From: Sorangium cellulosum So0157-2
GTDB taxonomy: Bacteria; Myxococcota_A; Polyangia; Polyangiales; Polyangiaceae
Direction of reading: 5' to 3'
DNA: 64,000 nt
NCBI RefSeq assembly: GCF_000418325.1
Contig: NC_021658.1
Span: 5,629,501-5,693,500, forward strand
Shown here: piece after piece, positions 51,897-60,918 of the stretch
Position numbering within the stretch: the stretch's first letter is position 1
How the letters are laid out: each line of letters begins with the position of its first letter
Program-made: the position numbers and the translations under genes
The notes under the pieces: generated by a model
What the model was told of the DNA's origin: nothing
Databases searched by the model: none
What the model saw: the letters and a program-made list of their open reading frames with translations, nothing else

Positions 51897-53258
51897 TCAC
51901 TTGCCGTAGGCCACCCGCCACACGGTGTTGCTCTGGTCGTCGCTGACCAGCAGCGCGCCGTCCTTGGCCACGGCGACGCCGACCGGACGGCCCCACACGT
52001 CGCCGGTCCTCGTGACGAAGCCGGTCATGAAGTCCTCGTAATAACCCTCCGCCTTGCCGTCCTTGACCGGGATGCGGATCACCTTGTAGCCGGTGCGCCG
52101 CGAGCGGTTCCACGAGCCGTGCTCCGCGGCGAAGATGTGGCCCTGGTAGTCGGCCGGGAACTGCTGGCCCGTGTAGAAGCAGAGATCGAGCGACGCCGAG
52201 TGCGATTGGATCAGCACGTCCGGCACGAGGACCTTGTCCCTCAGCTCGGGGCGCTTGCCCTCGTGGCGCGGATCCTGATTCGGGCCGAGGTAGTACCAGG
52301 GCCAGCCGTAGAAGCCGCCCTCCTGCACGCGCGTCACGTAATCGGGGACCAGGTTGTCGCCCAGCTCGTCGCGCTCGTTCACGCTGGTCCAGAGCGCGCC
52401 CGTCGACGGCTCGATGGCCAGCCCGACCGGGTTGCGGATGCCGGACGCATAGAGCGCCTCGTCCTTGCCGTCGGGCGTGAAGGCCAGGATGCAGGCGCGG
52501 CGGTGCTCGTCCTCGTCGTCGTCGACGTTGGAGCGCGAGCCCACGGACACGAACATTCGCTGGTTGTCCTTGCTGAAGGCGATATCGCGGGTCCAGTGGC
52601 CGCCGCCGCCCACCGCCTCCTTGCCCGAGGGGATGTTGGTGACCAGCGGCTCGGCCGGGCCGCTCGCCTTTGTGTCGCCCGTCTTGTAAGGAAACCTCAC
52701 AACGCTGTCGGTGTTCGCGACGTAGACGTGCGTCGGCGCGTCGGTGCCCGACGGATAGAAGGCGATGCCGAAGGGGCGGTTGAGATCCTCGGCGAAGGCG
52801 CTGCGGGCTTCGGCCTTGCCGTCGCCGTCCGCGTCCCGGAGCACCGTCACCCGGTCCGCCCCGCTCTCGGCCACGAACACGTCGCCGTTCGGCGCCACGT
52901 GCAGGACGCGCGGCTCGTCCAGGCCCGTGGCCAGCTCGGTGACGGTGAATCCCGACGGCACTTTGGGGAACACACCGGCTGGACGATCTGCCTTGCTCGG
53001 CCTGTTGACCACCGACTCGTCCTCGTTGGGCGGCGGGAGGTCAGCGGCGGTGATCTTGCGTTTGACGCCCGGCGCGTCCGTGGTCCAGTCGCCAAGCGCG
53101 TCGGCGCCGGTGAGGATCCTGTCGGTGGGCGCCGGCTGCGGCGTCACCTCGGCGCGCTTGGGCGAGCACGCGGCAAGCGCGCCCGCGCCGGCGAACGCCA
53201 AGAGCACCCGAGCCAACGTGTGCCGGGCCCACCGGCGGTCTGATCTTCGGTCGTCCAT
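51897..53258 (-). CDS. Glucose/sorbosone dehydrogenase-like lipoprotein
   Basis: 453 residues. A signal peptide ends in the lipobox L-A-A-C. The rest is a six-bladed beta-propeller of the GSDH (PQQ glucose/L-sorbosone dehydrogenase) type: L-H-V-A-P-N-G-D-V-F-V-A-E-S, R-P-F-G-I-A-F, G-G-H-W-T-R-D-I-A-F, A-A-E-H-G-S-W-N-R-S, and G-R-P-V-G-V-A-V-A-K-D-G-A-L-L-V-S-D-D. Family enzymes use pyrroloquinoline quinone and oxidise sugars in the periplasm; PQQ synthesis genes are not here. The start at 53258 is the only one giving a good lipoprotein signal although its ribosome-binding site is weak. It converges tail-to-tail on the TPR/PEGA gene. Confidence 0.87.
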   Translation of the reverse strand: MDDRRSDRRWARHTLARVLLAFAGAGALAACSPKRAEVTPQPAPTDRILTGADALGDWTTDAPGVKRKITAADLPPPNEDESVVNRPSKADRPAGVFPKVPSGFTVTELATGLDEPRVLHVAPNGDVFVAESGADRVTVLRDADGDGKAEARSAFAEDLNRPFGIAFYPSGTDAPTHVYVANTDSVVRFPYKTGDTKASGPAEPLVTNIPSGKEAVGGGGHWTRDIAFSKDNQRMFVSVGSRSNVDDDEDEHRRACILAFTPDGKDEALYASGIRNPVGLAIEPSTGALWTSVNERDELGDNLVPDYVTRVQEGGFYGWPWYYLGPNQDPRHEGKRPELRDKVLVPDVLIQSHSASLDLCFYTGQQFPADYQGHIFAAEHGSWNRSRRTGYKVIRIPVKDGKAEGYYEDFMTGFVTRTGDVWGRPVGVAVAKDGALLVSDDQSNTVWRVAYGK

Positions 53259-53438
53259 GACCTGTGATTGCCATTCGGATCCTCCTCTGTCCACGGCTCC
53301 TTTCAACCACCGATCGACGACCGATGAGCCCGCCGACTCCTCGACGCGCAGGGGACGCTGTCCCTCGCGCGCCTCACCAGGGCTCCCCCCGGGACTCGGC
53401 TCCTTCCACCGCGGCGGCGGCCCCGCGGCAGGCGCGCC

Positions 53439-55004
53439 TCACCGCAGCCCGAGCCGCTTCGCGAGGTGGTGCAGGTTGCTGCGGTGCATCCCGAGCGCCC
53501 GCGCCGCGGCGGCCCAGTTGCCGTCGTGCCGCGCCACGGCCTCCTCGATGAGGCCGCGCTGGTAGGCGTCGACCCGCTCGTGCAGCGTCGCCCCCGCCGA
53601 GGGCGGCGCCTCCCCGCCGTCGCCCCCGGCGTCCTTCGCCTCCTCGGCCGGGGGCGGCGGCGCCGCGGCGAGGCTCCCGCCGAGGTGCGCCGGCTGCAGC
53701 ACGACCGGCGCCCCGCGGGGCGCGCCGCGCGACGCCTGCAGCACCATGCGAAACACGGTGTTCTCCAGCTCTCGCACGTTGCCCGGCCAGGCGCCCTGGA
53801 CGAGCAGATCGCGCGCCGCGCGCGAGATCCGCACCGGGCCCACCCCGAGCCGCGCGCGCGCCGCCTCGCAAAAATGCCCCGCGAGCAGCGGGATATCGCT
53901 CCTCCGCTCGCGCAGCGGCGGCACCGCCAGGCGAACCACGTTGAGCCGGTGGAACAGGTCGGCCCGGAAGCGCCCCTCGGCCACCTCCTTCTCGATATCG
54001 CGGTTCGTGGCCGCCACGATCCGGACGTCGACGCGCAGCGACCGATCCGCGCCGACCCGCTGCACCTCGCCCTCCTGCAGCGCGCGCAGCAGCTTCGGCT
54101 GGATCGACAGCGGCAGCTCGCCGATCTCGTCGAGGAACAGCGTGCCCCCGTCGGCCACCTCCAGCTTGCCGGGCCGGTGCTGCTCCGCCCCGGTGAACGC
54201 GCCGCGCACGTGCCCGAACAGCTCGCTCTCGGCCACCGACGCTGGCAGCGCCGCGCAGTTCACGTAGAGCAGCGGCTCGCCCCGCCGCCGCGACGCCGCG
54301 TGCACCGCCCGCGCCGCGAGCTCCTTGCCCGCGCCCGTCTCTCCGGTGATCAGCACGGTGAGATCCGACGGCCCCACGAGCTCGATCTCGTCCCGCAGCC
54401 GCTGCATCGCCGGGCTCGTCCCGAGCAGGCCGGCGCCCCGCTCCCGCTCCGCCGCCCGCCGGAGATCCTCCGCGACCAAGCCGAGCCGCTCCGCGCTGTG
54501 CTCCAGCGCGTCGATGAGCTGGCTCGTGCGCAGCGCCGCGCCCGCGAGCGCGCCCAGCCACGAGAGCGTCGCCGCGTCGACGCCCTCGAAGGCGCGCGGA
54601 TCCAGCGCGTCGGCCGTCAAGAGCCCGACGAGCGCGCCCTCGACCCGCAGCGGACAGCCGAGGCACGCGTGCACGTGCGCGAGCGACGTGGCGTCCGACG
54701 CGAGCAGCCCGTCGAACGGATCCGGAAAATCCGAGTCCGGCGGGAAGCGCACCGGCGCCTCCGCGTGGCAGAGGATGTCGAGCCGCGGGTGCGCGCGGGC
54801 GCAAAACGTGCGCCCCAGCGCCTCCGGCGCGAGCCCGTGCGCCGCGAGCGGCACCAGCGCGCCGTCGTCGTAGCGCATCAGGCACGCCGCATCGCACGGC
54901 ACCACCTGCCGCACCGCCTCCAGCAGGCGCCGGTAACGATCCTCGGCCCCCAGCGACGTCGTGAGATCCAGCGCCACCGACAGCAGCGCCTCCAGGCTCG
55001 GCAT
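53439..55004 (-). CDS. norR: NorR-type nitric oxide-responsive sigma-54 activator
   Basis: 521 residues: GAF domain (about 1-170), AAA+ domain (about 190-420) and Fis-type helix-turn-helix at the end ([15 protein letters not shown]). Walker A G-E-T-G-A-G-K-E (221-228), Walker B G-T-L-F-L-D-E and G-A-F-T-G-A (268-273) are intact. The GAF domain shares [16 protein letters not shown] and V-H-A-C-L-G with E. coli NorR. Its non-haem iron site senses NO there. Likely ligands correspond to Asp95, Asp98, His112, Cys114 and Asp132, but the E. coli Tyr98 position is Phe97. It is divergent from norB. A candidate NorR box begins at the base before the ATG, so it may repress itself. Confidence 0.9.
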   Translation of the reverse strand: MPSLEALLSVALDLTTSLGAEDRYRRLLEAVRQVVPCDAACLMRYDDGALVPLAAHGLAPEALGRTFCARAHPRLDILCHAEAPVRFPPDSDFPDPFDGLLASDATSLAHVHACLGCPLRVEGALVGLLTADALDPRAFEGVDAATLSWLGALAGAALRTSQLIDALEHSAERLGLVAEDLRRAAERERGAGLLGTSPAMQRLRDEIELVGPSDLTVLITGETGAGKELAARAVHAASRRRGEPLLYVNCAALPASVAESELFGHVRGAFTGAEQHRPGKLEVADGGTLFLDEIGELPLSIQPKLLRALQEGEVQRVGADRSLRVDVRIVAATNRDIEKEVAEGRFRADLFHRLNVVRLAVPPLRERRSDIPLLAGHFCEAARARLGVGPVRISRAARDLLVQGAWPGNVRELENTVFRMVLQASRGAPRGAPVVLQPAHLGGSLAAAPPPPAEEAKDAGGDGGEAPPSAGATLHERVDAYQRGLIEEAVARHDGNWAAAARALGMHRSNLHHLAKRLGLR

Positions 55005-55021
55005 GTTGTCGAAGGTACAAC
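55005..55021. promoter_or_regulatory. Candidate NorR box 1
   Basis: Inverted repeat GTTGT-N7-ACAAC, immediately adjacent to the norR start codon at 55004. Same geometry as boxes 2 and 3. Binding here would block norR translation start/transcription (autorepression). Confidence 0.7.
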
Positions 55022-55024
55022 GTT

Positions 55025-55041
55025 GTTGCGGTTTCGACAAC
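55025..55041. promoter_or_regulatory. Candidate NorR box 2
   Basis: Inverted repeat GTTGC-N7-ACAAC, centre 20 bp from box 1. The N7 spacing matches the GT-N7-AC pattern known for NorR enhancer sites. Confidence 0.7.
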
Positions 55042-55049
55042 GCCAGCCC

Positions 55050-55066
55050 GTTGCAGAAAGCGCAAC
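55050..55066. promoter_or_regulatory. Candidate NorR box 3
   Basis: Inverted repeat GTTGC-N7-GCAAC, centre 25 bp from box 2 and about 57 bp upstream of the sigma-54 promoter. Completes a three-site enhancer like that of norVW and norAB. Confidence 0.7.
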
Positions 55067-55107
55067 ACAGGTCGCCTGAGCCCACGACATGAAAGGGGGA
55101 AGGGGAG

Positions 55108-55123
55108 CGGCACGCCTCCTGCT
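55108..55123 (+). promoter_or_regulatory. Sigma-54 (-24/-12) promoter of norB
   Basis: CGGCACGCCTCCTGCT matches the consensus TGGCAC-N5-TTGCW in the invariant GG (55109-55110) and GC (55121-55122), with correct 10-base spacing between them. It is oriented toward norB, whose ATG is at 55210, and lies downstream of the three NorR boxes. Confidence 0.75.
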
Positions 55124-55209
55124 TGATGGCCTGGCGTCGCGACCTGAGCCCGGAGCTGCGCCGCGGAGGCGCGGGCGCGCCGCGGGCTCGCGCGAACAAC
55201 GAGGTCGAT

Positions 55210-57528
55210 ATGCATAGCCTACGACGACTCTGGCTGGCGCTCGCCGCCGTCATCACCCTTGGATTCTTGATCCTCGGCTTCATGGGCCGGGAGGTGTACC
55301 GCAAGGCCCCGCCGATCCCCGAGATCGTGCGGACGCCGTCCGGCCGGGTGCTGCTCACGAAGGACGATATCCAGGGTGGGCAGCTGGTCTATCAGAGCAT
55401 CGGCGGACAGCAGGTCGGCAGCGTCTGGGGCCACGGCGCTTACCAGGCGCCGGACTGGTCGGCCGACTGGCTCCATCGCGAGGCCGAGGCGCTCCTCTCG
55501 CTCTGGAGCCAGCGAGAGCACAGCGCCCCGTTCGCGGCGCTGCCCGACGAGGCGCAGGCCGCGCTCAAGGCGCGGCTCCAGCGGACGATGCGCGACAGCG
55601 CCGTCGACCCGGCGACCGGGGCGCTCACGATCTCCGAGGATCGCGCGCTGGCGATCGAGGAGACCGCGGCGCACTACCGCGCGCTGTTCGGCGATGAGCC
55701 GGCGCTCACCGGCCTGCGCGAGAGCTACGCGCTGCACACGGGCGCGGTCCCCGACGCGGGGCGGCGCGACAAGCTGACGGCGTTCTTCTTCTGGACCTCG
55801 TGGGCCTGCGCCGCGGAGCGCCCCGGCACCGGCGCGAGCTACACCAACAACTGGCCTCACGAGCCGCTCATCGGCAATGTCCCCACGGCCCCCAACGTCG
55901 TCTGGTCGATCGTGAGCATCGTGCTCTTGCTCGCCGGGATCGGCGCCCTCGTGTGGTACCACGCCTTCCGCCGCGCCGAGGACCCGGCCGCCCCCGCGCC
56001 GGCGCGCGATCCGCTCGCCGGCTGGGTGCTCACCCCGTCGATGCGGGCCGTCGGCAAGTACTGTGTCGTCGTGGTCGCGCTGCTCGCGCTCCAGGTCGCG
56101 CTCGGCGCGCTGACCGCGCATTACACGGTCGAGGGACACGAGGTCTTCGGATTGCCGGTCGCCGACTACCTGCCTTACGCGGTGACGCGCACCTGGCACG
56201 TCCAGCTCGGCGTCTTCTGGATCGCCACGGCCTTCCTCGCGGCGGGGCTCTTCCTCGCGCCGGCGGTGGGCGGGCGCGAGCCGAGGGGGCAGCGGCTCGG
56301 CGTGAACGTCCTCTTCGGCGCGCTCGTCCTCGTGGTCTTCGGCTCGCTCGCCGGAGAGTGGCTGTCGGTCAAGCAGCGCTTCGCGCTCGAGGCGTCCTTC
56401 TGGTTCGGGCACCAGGGGTACGAGTACGTCGACCTCGGCCGCGCCTTCCAGATCGCGCTCTTCGGCGGCCTCGCGCTCTGGCTCTTCTTGATGCTGCGCG
56501 CCCTCTGGCCCGCCCTCGCGCGGCGCGACGTGAGCCGGCACATCGTGCTGCTCTTCACCGGCGCCACGGTGGCGATCGGGATGTTCTACGGCGTGGGCCT
56601 GTTCTACGGCGCGAAGACGCACCTCTCGATCATGGAATACTGGCGCTGGTGGGTCGTGCACCTCTGGGTCGAGGGGTTCATGGAGGTCTTCGCCACGGCG
56701 GCGATCGCGTTCCTGTTCACGCGGCTCGGGCTCGTGCGGCCCGACAGCGCGGCGCGGGCCGCGATCCTGTCGACCTGCATCTTCCTCGTCTCGGGCATCC
56801 CCGGCACGTTCCACCACCTGTACTTCAGCGGCACGCCGGTCTCGGTGATGGCCGTCGGCGCGAGCTTCAGCGCCCTGGAGGTGGTGCCGCTCGTCCTCGT
56901 CGGGATGGAGGCGCACGAGACGTGGCGGATGCAGCACCGGAGCGCGTGGATGCAGGCCTATCGCTGGCCCATCCAGTTCTTCGTCGCGGTCGCGTTCTGG
57001 AACTTCGTGGGCGCGGGGGTGTTCGGGTTCCTCATCAACCCGCCGATCGCCCTCTATTACATGCAGGGCCTGAACACGACGCCCGTGCACGCGCACGCCG
57101 CCCTCTTCGGCGTCTACGGCCTGCTCTCGCTCGGCCTCGTGCTCGTGATGCTCCGCCGGCTGCGCCCCGACGCGGTCTGGAACGAGGCGCGGCTCCGGGT
57201 GGCGTTCTGGGGGATGAACGTCGGACTCGGGCTGATGATCGCGCTGAGCCTCCTGCCGATCGGCCTCGCGCAGGCGTGGGCCAGCGTCGACCGCGGGCTG
57301 TGGTACGCGCGGAGCGCCGAGTTCCTGCAGCAGCCGCTGATCGAGGCGCTGCGCTGGATGCGCCTCGTCGGGGACAGCGTGTTCATCGCCGGCGTCGTGG
57401 CCTTCGTGGCGTTCGTCGCGGGGCTCTGGACGCGGCGGCCGGCGGGCGCCGCCTCGGCGAAGCCCGCCGCGGCCGGCGAGGCGGCGGCGATGGCCGCGCC
57501 CGCGGCGAGCGGCGCGCCGGCGGCCTGA
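55210..57528 (+). CDS. norB: Quinol-dependent nitric oxide reductase (qNOR)
   Basis: 772 residues with about 14 TM helices. The N-terminal extension (about 1-230) is the quinol-oxidising, cytochrome-like but haem-less domain typical of qNOR (NorZ), with Y-Q-S-I-G-G-Q-Q-V-G-S-V-W-G-H-G-A-Y. The NorB core follows, with W-H-V-Q-L-G-V-F-W-I, V-E-G-F-M-E-V-F-A-T, T-F-H-H-L-Y-F and H-A-H-A-A-L-F-G-V-Y. The conserved histidines bind haem b, haem b3 and FeB. It reduces two NO to N2O at the membrane using quinol. No nitrite or N2O reductase genes are present, so NO detoxification is the likely job. GAGG five bases before the ATG sets the start. Sigma-54/NorR control is read from upstream sites. Confidence 0.95.
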   Translation: MHSLRRLWLALAAVITLGFLILGFMGREVYRKAPPIPEIVRTPSGRVLLTKDDIQGGQLVYQSIGGQQVGSVWGHGAYQAPDWSADWLHREAEALLSLWSQREHSAPFAALPDEAQAALKARLQRTMRDSAVDPATGALTISEDRALAIEETAAHYRALFGDEPALTGLRESYALHTGAVPDAGRRDKLTAFFFWTSWACAAERPGTGASYTNNWPHEPLIGNVPTAPNVVWSIVSIVLLLAGIGALVWYHAFRRAEDPAAPAPARDPLAGWVLTPSMRAVGKYCVVVVALLALQVALGALTAHYTVEGHEVFGLPVADYLPYAVTRTWHVQLGVFWIATAFLAAGLFLAPAVGGREPRGQRLGVNVLFGALVLVVFGSLAGEWLSVKQRFALEASFWFGHQGYEYVDLGRAFQIALFGGLALWLFLMLRALWPALARRDVSRHIVLLFTGATVAIGMFYGVGLFYGAKTHLSIMEYWRWWVVHLWVEGFMEVFATAAIAFLFTRLGLVRPDSAARAAILSTCIFLVSGIPGTFHHLYFSGTPVSVMAVGASFSALEVVPLVLVGMEAHETWRMQHRSAWMQAYRWPIQFFVAVAFWNFVGAGVFGFLINPPIALYYMQGLNTTPVHAHAALFGVYGLLSLGLVLVMLRRLRPDAVWNEARLRVAFWGMNVGLGLMIALSLLPIGLAQAWASVDRGLWYARSAEFLQQPLIEALRWMRLVGDSVFIAGVVAFVAFVAGLWTRRPAGAASAKPAAAGEAAAMAAPAASGAPAA

Positions 57529-57531
57529 CCT

Positions 57532-57915
57532 TCAGAATCGCAGCCGAACGCCCCCGCCGAGCGGGCCGATCAGCAGCTGAGCCTGGGTCTTCGCGCGATC
57601 GCTCTGGATCTGCCCCGTGATCCAGAGCGGTATGCCGGTGACGGCCATGGCGCCTCCGAGGCTCATGAGCACGGTGGGAAAGACCCACGCCTTCGACGCG
57701 CAACCGCAGAGATCCTCGCCGCGCGGTTGGGTGAGGAAGTACATCCCCGCTCCGACGGAGCCGAGGACCAATCCGCCGACGGAGAGGCCGACGCCCACGT
57801 CGCGCCGGGTGGTGTCGACGGGAGGGACGGGCGCGGCTCGCTCGGCCCGCGCGTCGCCCGCGAGGAGCGCGTTGCCCGCGAAGAGCACGATCGACCCGAG
57901 CGCGGCGAATCGCAT
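57532..57915 (-). CDS. Small hypothetical membrane protein
   Basis: 127 residues. A signal peptide-like N-terminus (F-A-A-L-G-S-I-V-L-F-A-G-N-A-L-L-A) is followed by V-D-T-T-R-R-D-V-G and two hydrophobic helices with a C-G-C motif between them. The end is G-G-G-V-R-L-R-F, resembling an outer-membrane terminal strand. This is a recurring type in myxobacteria without known function. It converges on norB with 3 bp between stops; relation to NO metabolism is not implied. Confidence 0.6.
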   Translation of the reverse strand: MRFAALGSIVLFAGNALLAGDARAERAAPVPPVDTTRRDVGVGLSVGGLVLGSVGAGMYFLTQPRGEDLCGCASKAWVFPTVLMSLGGAMAVTGIPLWITGQIQSDRAKTQAQLLIGPLGGGVRLRF

Positions 57916-58006
57916 GCCTTCGAGGATCCCTGGTCCAGGCGCGCCCGTCAAGGCGAGCCGCGGAGGGGCGCCCCGCGCCGGGGGAGGGCGCCGCGGCGCT
58001 CGCCCC

Positions 58007-60916
58007 TCAGGGCCCCTCCGGGTCGAAGGTGGCGTCGACATAGCGCATCGTCTGCTCGCGCCGGCGGCGCTTGCGGTCGGCCGCGTCCTCCTCGACGTGC
58101 GCCTCGTCCGGCCTCACGCGGAAGAGCGGCTGCCCCTTCTGCACGATCGTCCCCTCGCCGCCGTCGATGAGCACCTCCTCGATCGTGCCCGAGAACGGCG
58201 CGAGCACCTTGTTGAACATCTTCATCACCTCGAGGACGTACAGCGGATCGCCGGCCTCGAAGTGGCTGCCCTTCGTCACGAAGGGGGGCCGATCCGGCGC
58301 CTCCTGCGCGTAGAACATGCCGCCGGTGACCGCGACGATCTCGTTCGCCCGCGTGGCCGGCGGCGGCGCGAGGACCTTGCGCATCCGGGCCGCGAGCTCG
58401 CGGTCGAGCAGGCGCTCGGGGATGACGACCTCGCCGTCCTCGCGCACGCTGAGCTCGAAGAAGCGCGCGGCGTCGCCCGCGAGGACCAGCGCGTCGAGGA
58501 GCTCCAGCCCCGCCTGGAAGCCGAGGTGCGCGCCGCGGACCCGCCGCCAGAGCTCACCGTCCCAGCCGGGGGGCGCTTCGGGCTGCGACAGGGCCTCTCG
58601 CAGCGCGGGCCACGACGGCGCGCCGCCCGCCTGGCCCATCCGCTCGCCGAGGCGCCGGTAAAAGCCGAGCGCGCGCGAGAGGAGCGCCTCGTCGTGATCC
58701 CAGATCACGTGGGCCGCGGGGGCGTGCGGCTGCGGCGTCATGTTGAGCAGCCAGTACGTGTCCGAAAGCACCTCGACCGGGTTCTTGAGCCAGCGCACCC
58801 GCCCGGACCGGACCTCGAACGACCCCAGGTTCCGGCTGAGCCACGCCGACAGGAGGTGCGGCTCCGCGCAGATCCGCTCCACCGGGCGGCGCACGAGCGT
58901 GTCCTTGAGCGCGAACACCTTCTTGAGCCCCGCCTCCGCGCCGTCGCCGGCCTGCGCCGCGAGCCGGCGCTCGTGGCGGGCGCCGAGCTCGGCCCACATC
59001 GCGTCGAAATCGAGGCCTCCGAGCTCCACCGAGAGCTGGCCGACGAGCGTGAGGTACGGGACCACGAAGCGCGTCGTCGGCTTCGCCCACACGTCCCGCG
59101 CGAGGAACCAGTGCACGAGCCCGTAATGGAACAGGAGGTTCGTGTGGAGATCGCTGCCCCGCAGCGTCGTCGTGCGCAGGATCTCGCAGAGCCGCAGGTA
59201 CGCCTCCTCGCGGGAGCCGCCGTAGGTCACGAGGAGCGCGATGTTGCTGTCGTACGCGCCCGCGAGGCGATAATGCATGAACACCCCGGTGTCGGGGTTC
59301 TTCACGCAGATGCCCTGATCGTCGCGGATCTCGTGCGGGTGCGGATCGCTCCAGGAGACGATGACGCCGCCCGCGTGCGGCTCCAGCGCGCCGTTCGTGG
59401 CGTTGAGGCGCGCCTCCACCGCGGACCCCTCGCGCCGGACGCGGACCGGCCGGGGCAGCCGCTCGCCGTGGCGCGCGAGCAGGACCATGCACTCGATGAG
59501 CGACGTCACCTCGAACGCGTCGGCCGGATCGGCCGGGTTCTCGAAGCGGAGGGCATAACAGAGCTCCGACACCCGGTGCTCGACCTGGATCCGGGTGTTG
59601 ACCTCCATGAAGTAGTGATGATCGCCCTCGACGATGCACTCGAACGTCGAGGCCGAGTTCAGCCCCACCGCGAGCCCGAACCGCTCCGCCTCGGCCTCCA
59701 TCCGGGCGAGCGAGGCGAGCTCGCGCTCGAGCGACGCCGCGCGCCGCTCGTCGCCGGCGGCGCGCGCCCGCTCGATCGCCTCGCGGAGCCCCTCCTGCGT
59801 GATCGCCACCTCGAGCAGCTTCTGCTCGTGCATCTGGATCGAGCAGTCGCGCCCGCCCAGCGCGACGCACCACGCGCCGTTGCCGATCAGCTGGATCTCG
59901 TTGTGCCGCGTCTCCTCGACGTTGAGCTCGAGCAGGATGTTCTTGTTGTCGCCGACGCCCGCGGCCTTCACCTCCGCGAGGACCTCCCGCGCCAGCGCGG
60001 GGACCTCGGCGGCCCGCGCGCGCGCCGCGGCCTCGGGCTCCGCCGCGCCCTCGGCGACGCCGGCGAGGAGCCGCTGCCCCTTGCCGCCGCCGCCGCCGAT
60101 GGCCTTGAGCCGGATCCGCCGCCCCGGGTGGCGGGCCAGGAGCTCGGCCGCGCCCCGCTCGAGCTCCGCGCAGAGCTCGTCGGTCGTGTAGAGGTCCACG
60201 CGCGCCGCGTAGGCCGCCGCGAGCAGCGCGTCCGCCGCCTCGGCGAGCGGGACGCCCTCGGCGAGCCGCGCCACGGCCCCCGGGTCGCGCAGCAGCCCGC
60301 GCCCTTCCGCGGCCGCGCGCAGGGCCGCGTGGTCGGGCCACCTGCGGAGCACGATCCGCCGGGTCGCGTCGTCGATGCCGGGCGTCACGCTGACCGCGGT
60401 CGCGAGCGCCGTGCGCTTCGCCTCGTCCTTGAGCCCGGCCGCGCGCTGGACCGACGAGCGGGGGCCGATGAAGACGAGCCCCGCCTCCTCGAGCGTGCGC
60501 ACGAACTCCTCGTCTTCGGCCATGAAGCCGTACCCCGCGAACACGTGCGTGTAGCCGCCGGCCCGCGCGATCGCGACGATCTCGTGCATCAGCTTGACGC
60601 GCTCGTCCTTCGTCGCGCCGGTATAGTCCTTGACCCGGTGCACGCGCGCCGGGTGGATGCACCGCAGCTCGGGCGCCAGCGCGTGCGTGTAGACGATCGA
60701 GTCCTTCTCCGAGAGGAGGATGCCAACCTGCTCGATCCCCATCTGGGCGAAGACGTCCATCGCCTCCTTGCGGATCGGACCCCGGCCGACGATCAGCGGC
60801 CGCACGTCGTCGGCGGCGAAGGACCGCGCCCACGCCGAGCTCGCTCGGCCGAGCCGGCGGTCGCGCACCACCATCGGATTGCGGTCGTAACCGCGCGTGC
60901 TCCCGAACCCATCCAT
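58007..60916 (-). CDS. Biotin carboxylase-BCCP subunit of an acyl-CoA carboxylase
   Basis: 969 residues. The order is an N-terminal biotin-carboxylase Rossmann lobe (about 45-170), ATP-grasp lobe (K-A-I-G-G-G-G-G-K-G-Q-R at about 270, F-M-E-V-N-T-R-I-Q-V-E-H-R later), and BC C-domain with A-R-L-N-A. A ~300-residue helical linker follows, then a biotinyl domain with E-V-M-K-M (biotinylated Lys about 899). It carboxylates biotin with bicarbonate and ATP; the partner gene 2 bp upstream transfers the carboxyl to an acyl-CoA. The acyl-CoA (acetyl, propionyl or other) cannot be told. The subunit is longer than typical AccA3-type proteins (about 600-670) because of the linker. Confidence 0.9.
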   Translation of the reverse strand: MDGFGSTRGYDRNPMVVRDRRLGRASSAWARSFAADDVRPLIVGRGPIRKEAMDVFAQMGIEQVGILLSEKDSIVYTHALAPELRCIHPARVHRVKDYTGATKDERVKLMHEIVAIARAGGYTHVFAGYGFMAEDEEFVRTLEEAGLVFIGPRSSVQRAAGLKDEAKRTALATAVSVTPGIDDATRRIVLRRWPDHAALRAAAEGRGLLRDPGAVARLAEGVPLAEAADALLAAAYAARVDLYTTDELCAELERGAAELLARHPGRRIRLKAIGGGGGKGQRLLAGVAEGAAEPEAAARARAAEVPALAREVLAEVKAAGVGDNKNILLELNVEETRHNEIQLIGNGAWCVALGGRDCSIQMHEQKLLEVAITQEGLREAIERARAAGDERRAASLERELASLARMEAEAERFGLAVGLNSASTFECIVEGDHHYFMEVNTRIQVEHRVSELCYALRFENPADPADAFEVTSLIECMVLLARHGERLPRPVRVRREGSAVEARLNATNGALEPHAGGVIVSWSDPHPHEIRDDQGICVKNPDTGVFMHYRLAGAYDSNIALLVTYGGSREEAYLRLCEILRTTTLRGSDLHTNLLFHYGLVHWFLARDVWAKPTTRFVVPYLTLVGQLSVELGGLDFDAMWAELGARHERRLAAQAGDGAEAGLKKVFALKDTLVRRPVERICAEPHLLSAWLSRNLGSFEVRSGRVRWLKNPVEVLSDTYWLLNMTPQPHAPAAHVIWDHDEALLSRALGFYRRLGERMGQAGGAPSWPALREALSQPEAPPGWDGELWRRVRGAHLGFQAGLELLDALVLAGDAARFFELSVREDGEVVIPERLLDRELAARMRKVLAPPPATRANEIVAVTGGMFYAQEAPDRPPFVTKGSHFEAGDPLYVLEVMKMFNKVLAPFSGTIEEVLIDGGEGTIVQKGQPLFRVRPDEAHVEEDAADRKRRRREQTMRYVDATFDPEGP

Positions 60917-60918
60917 GC

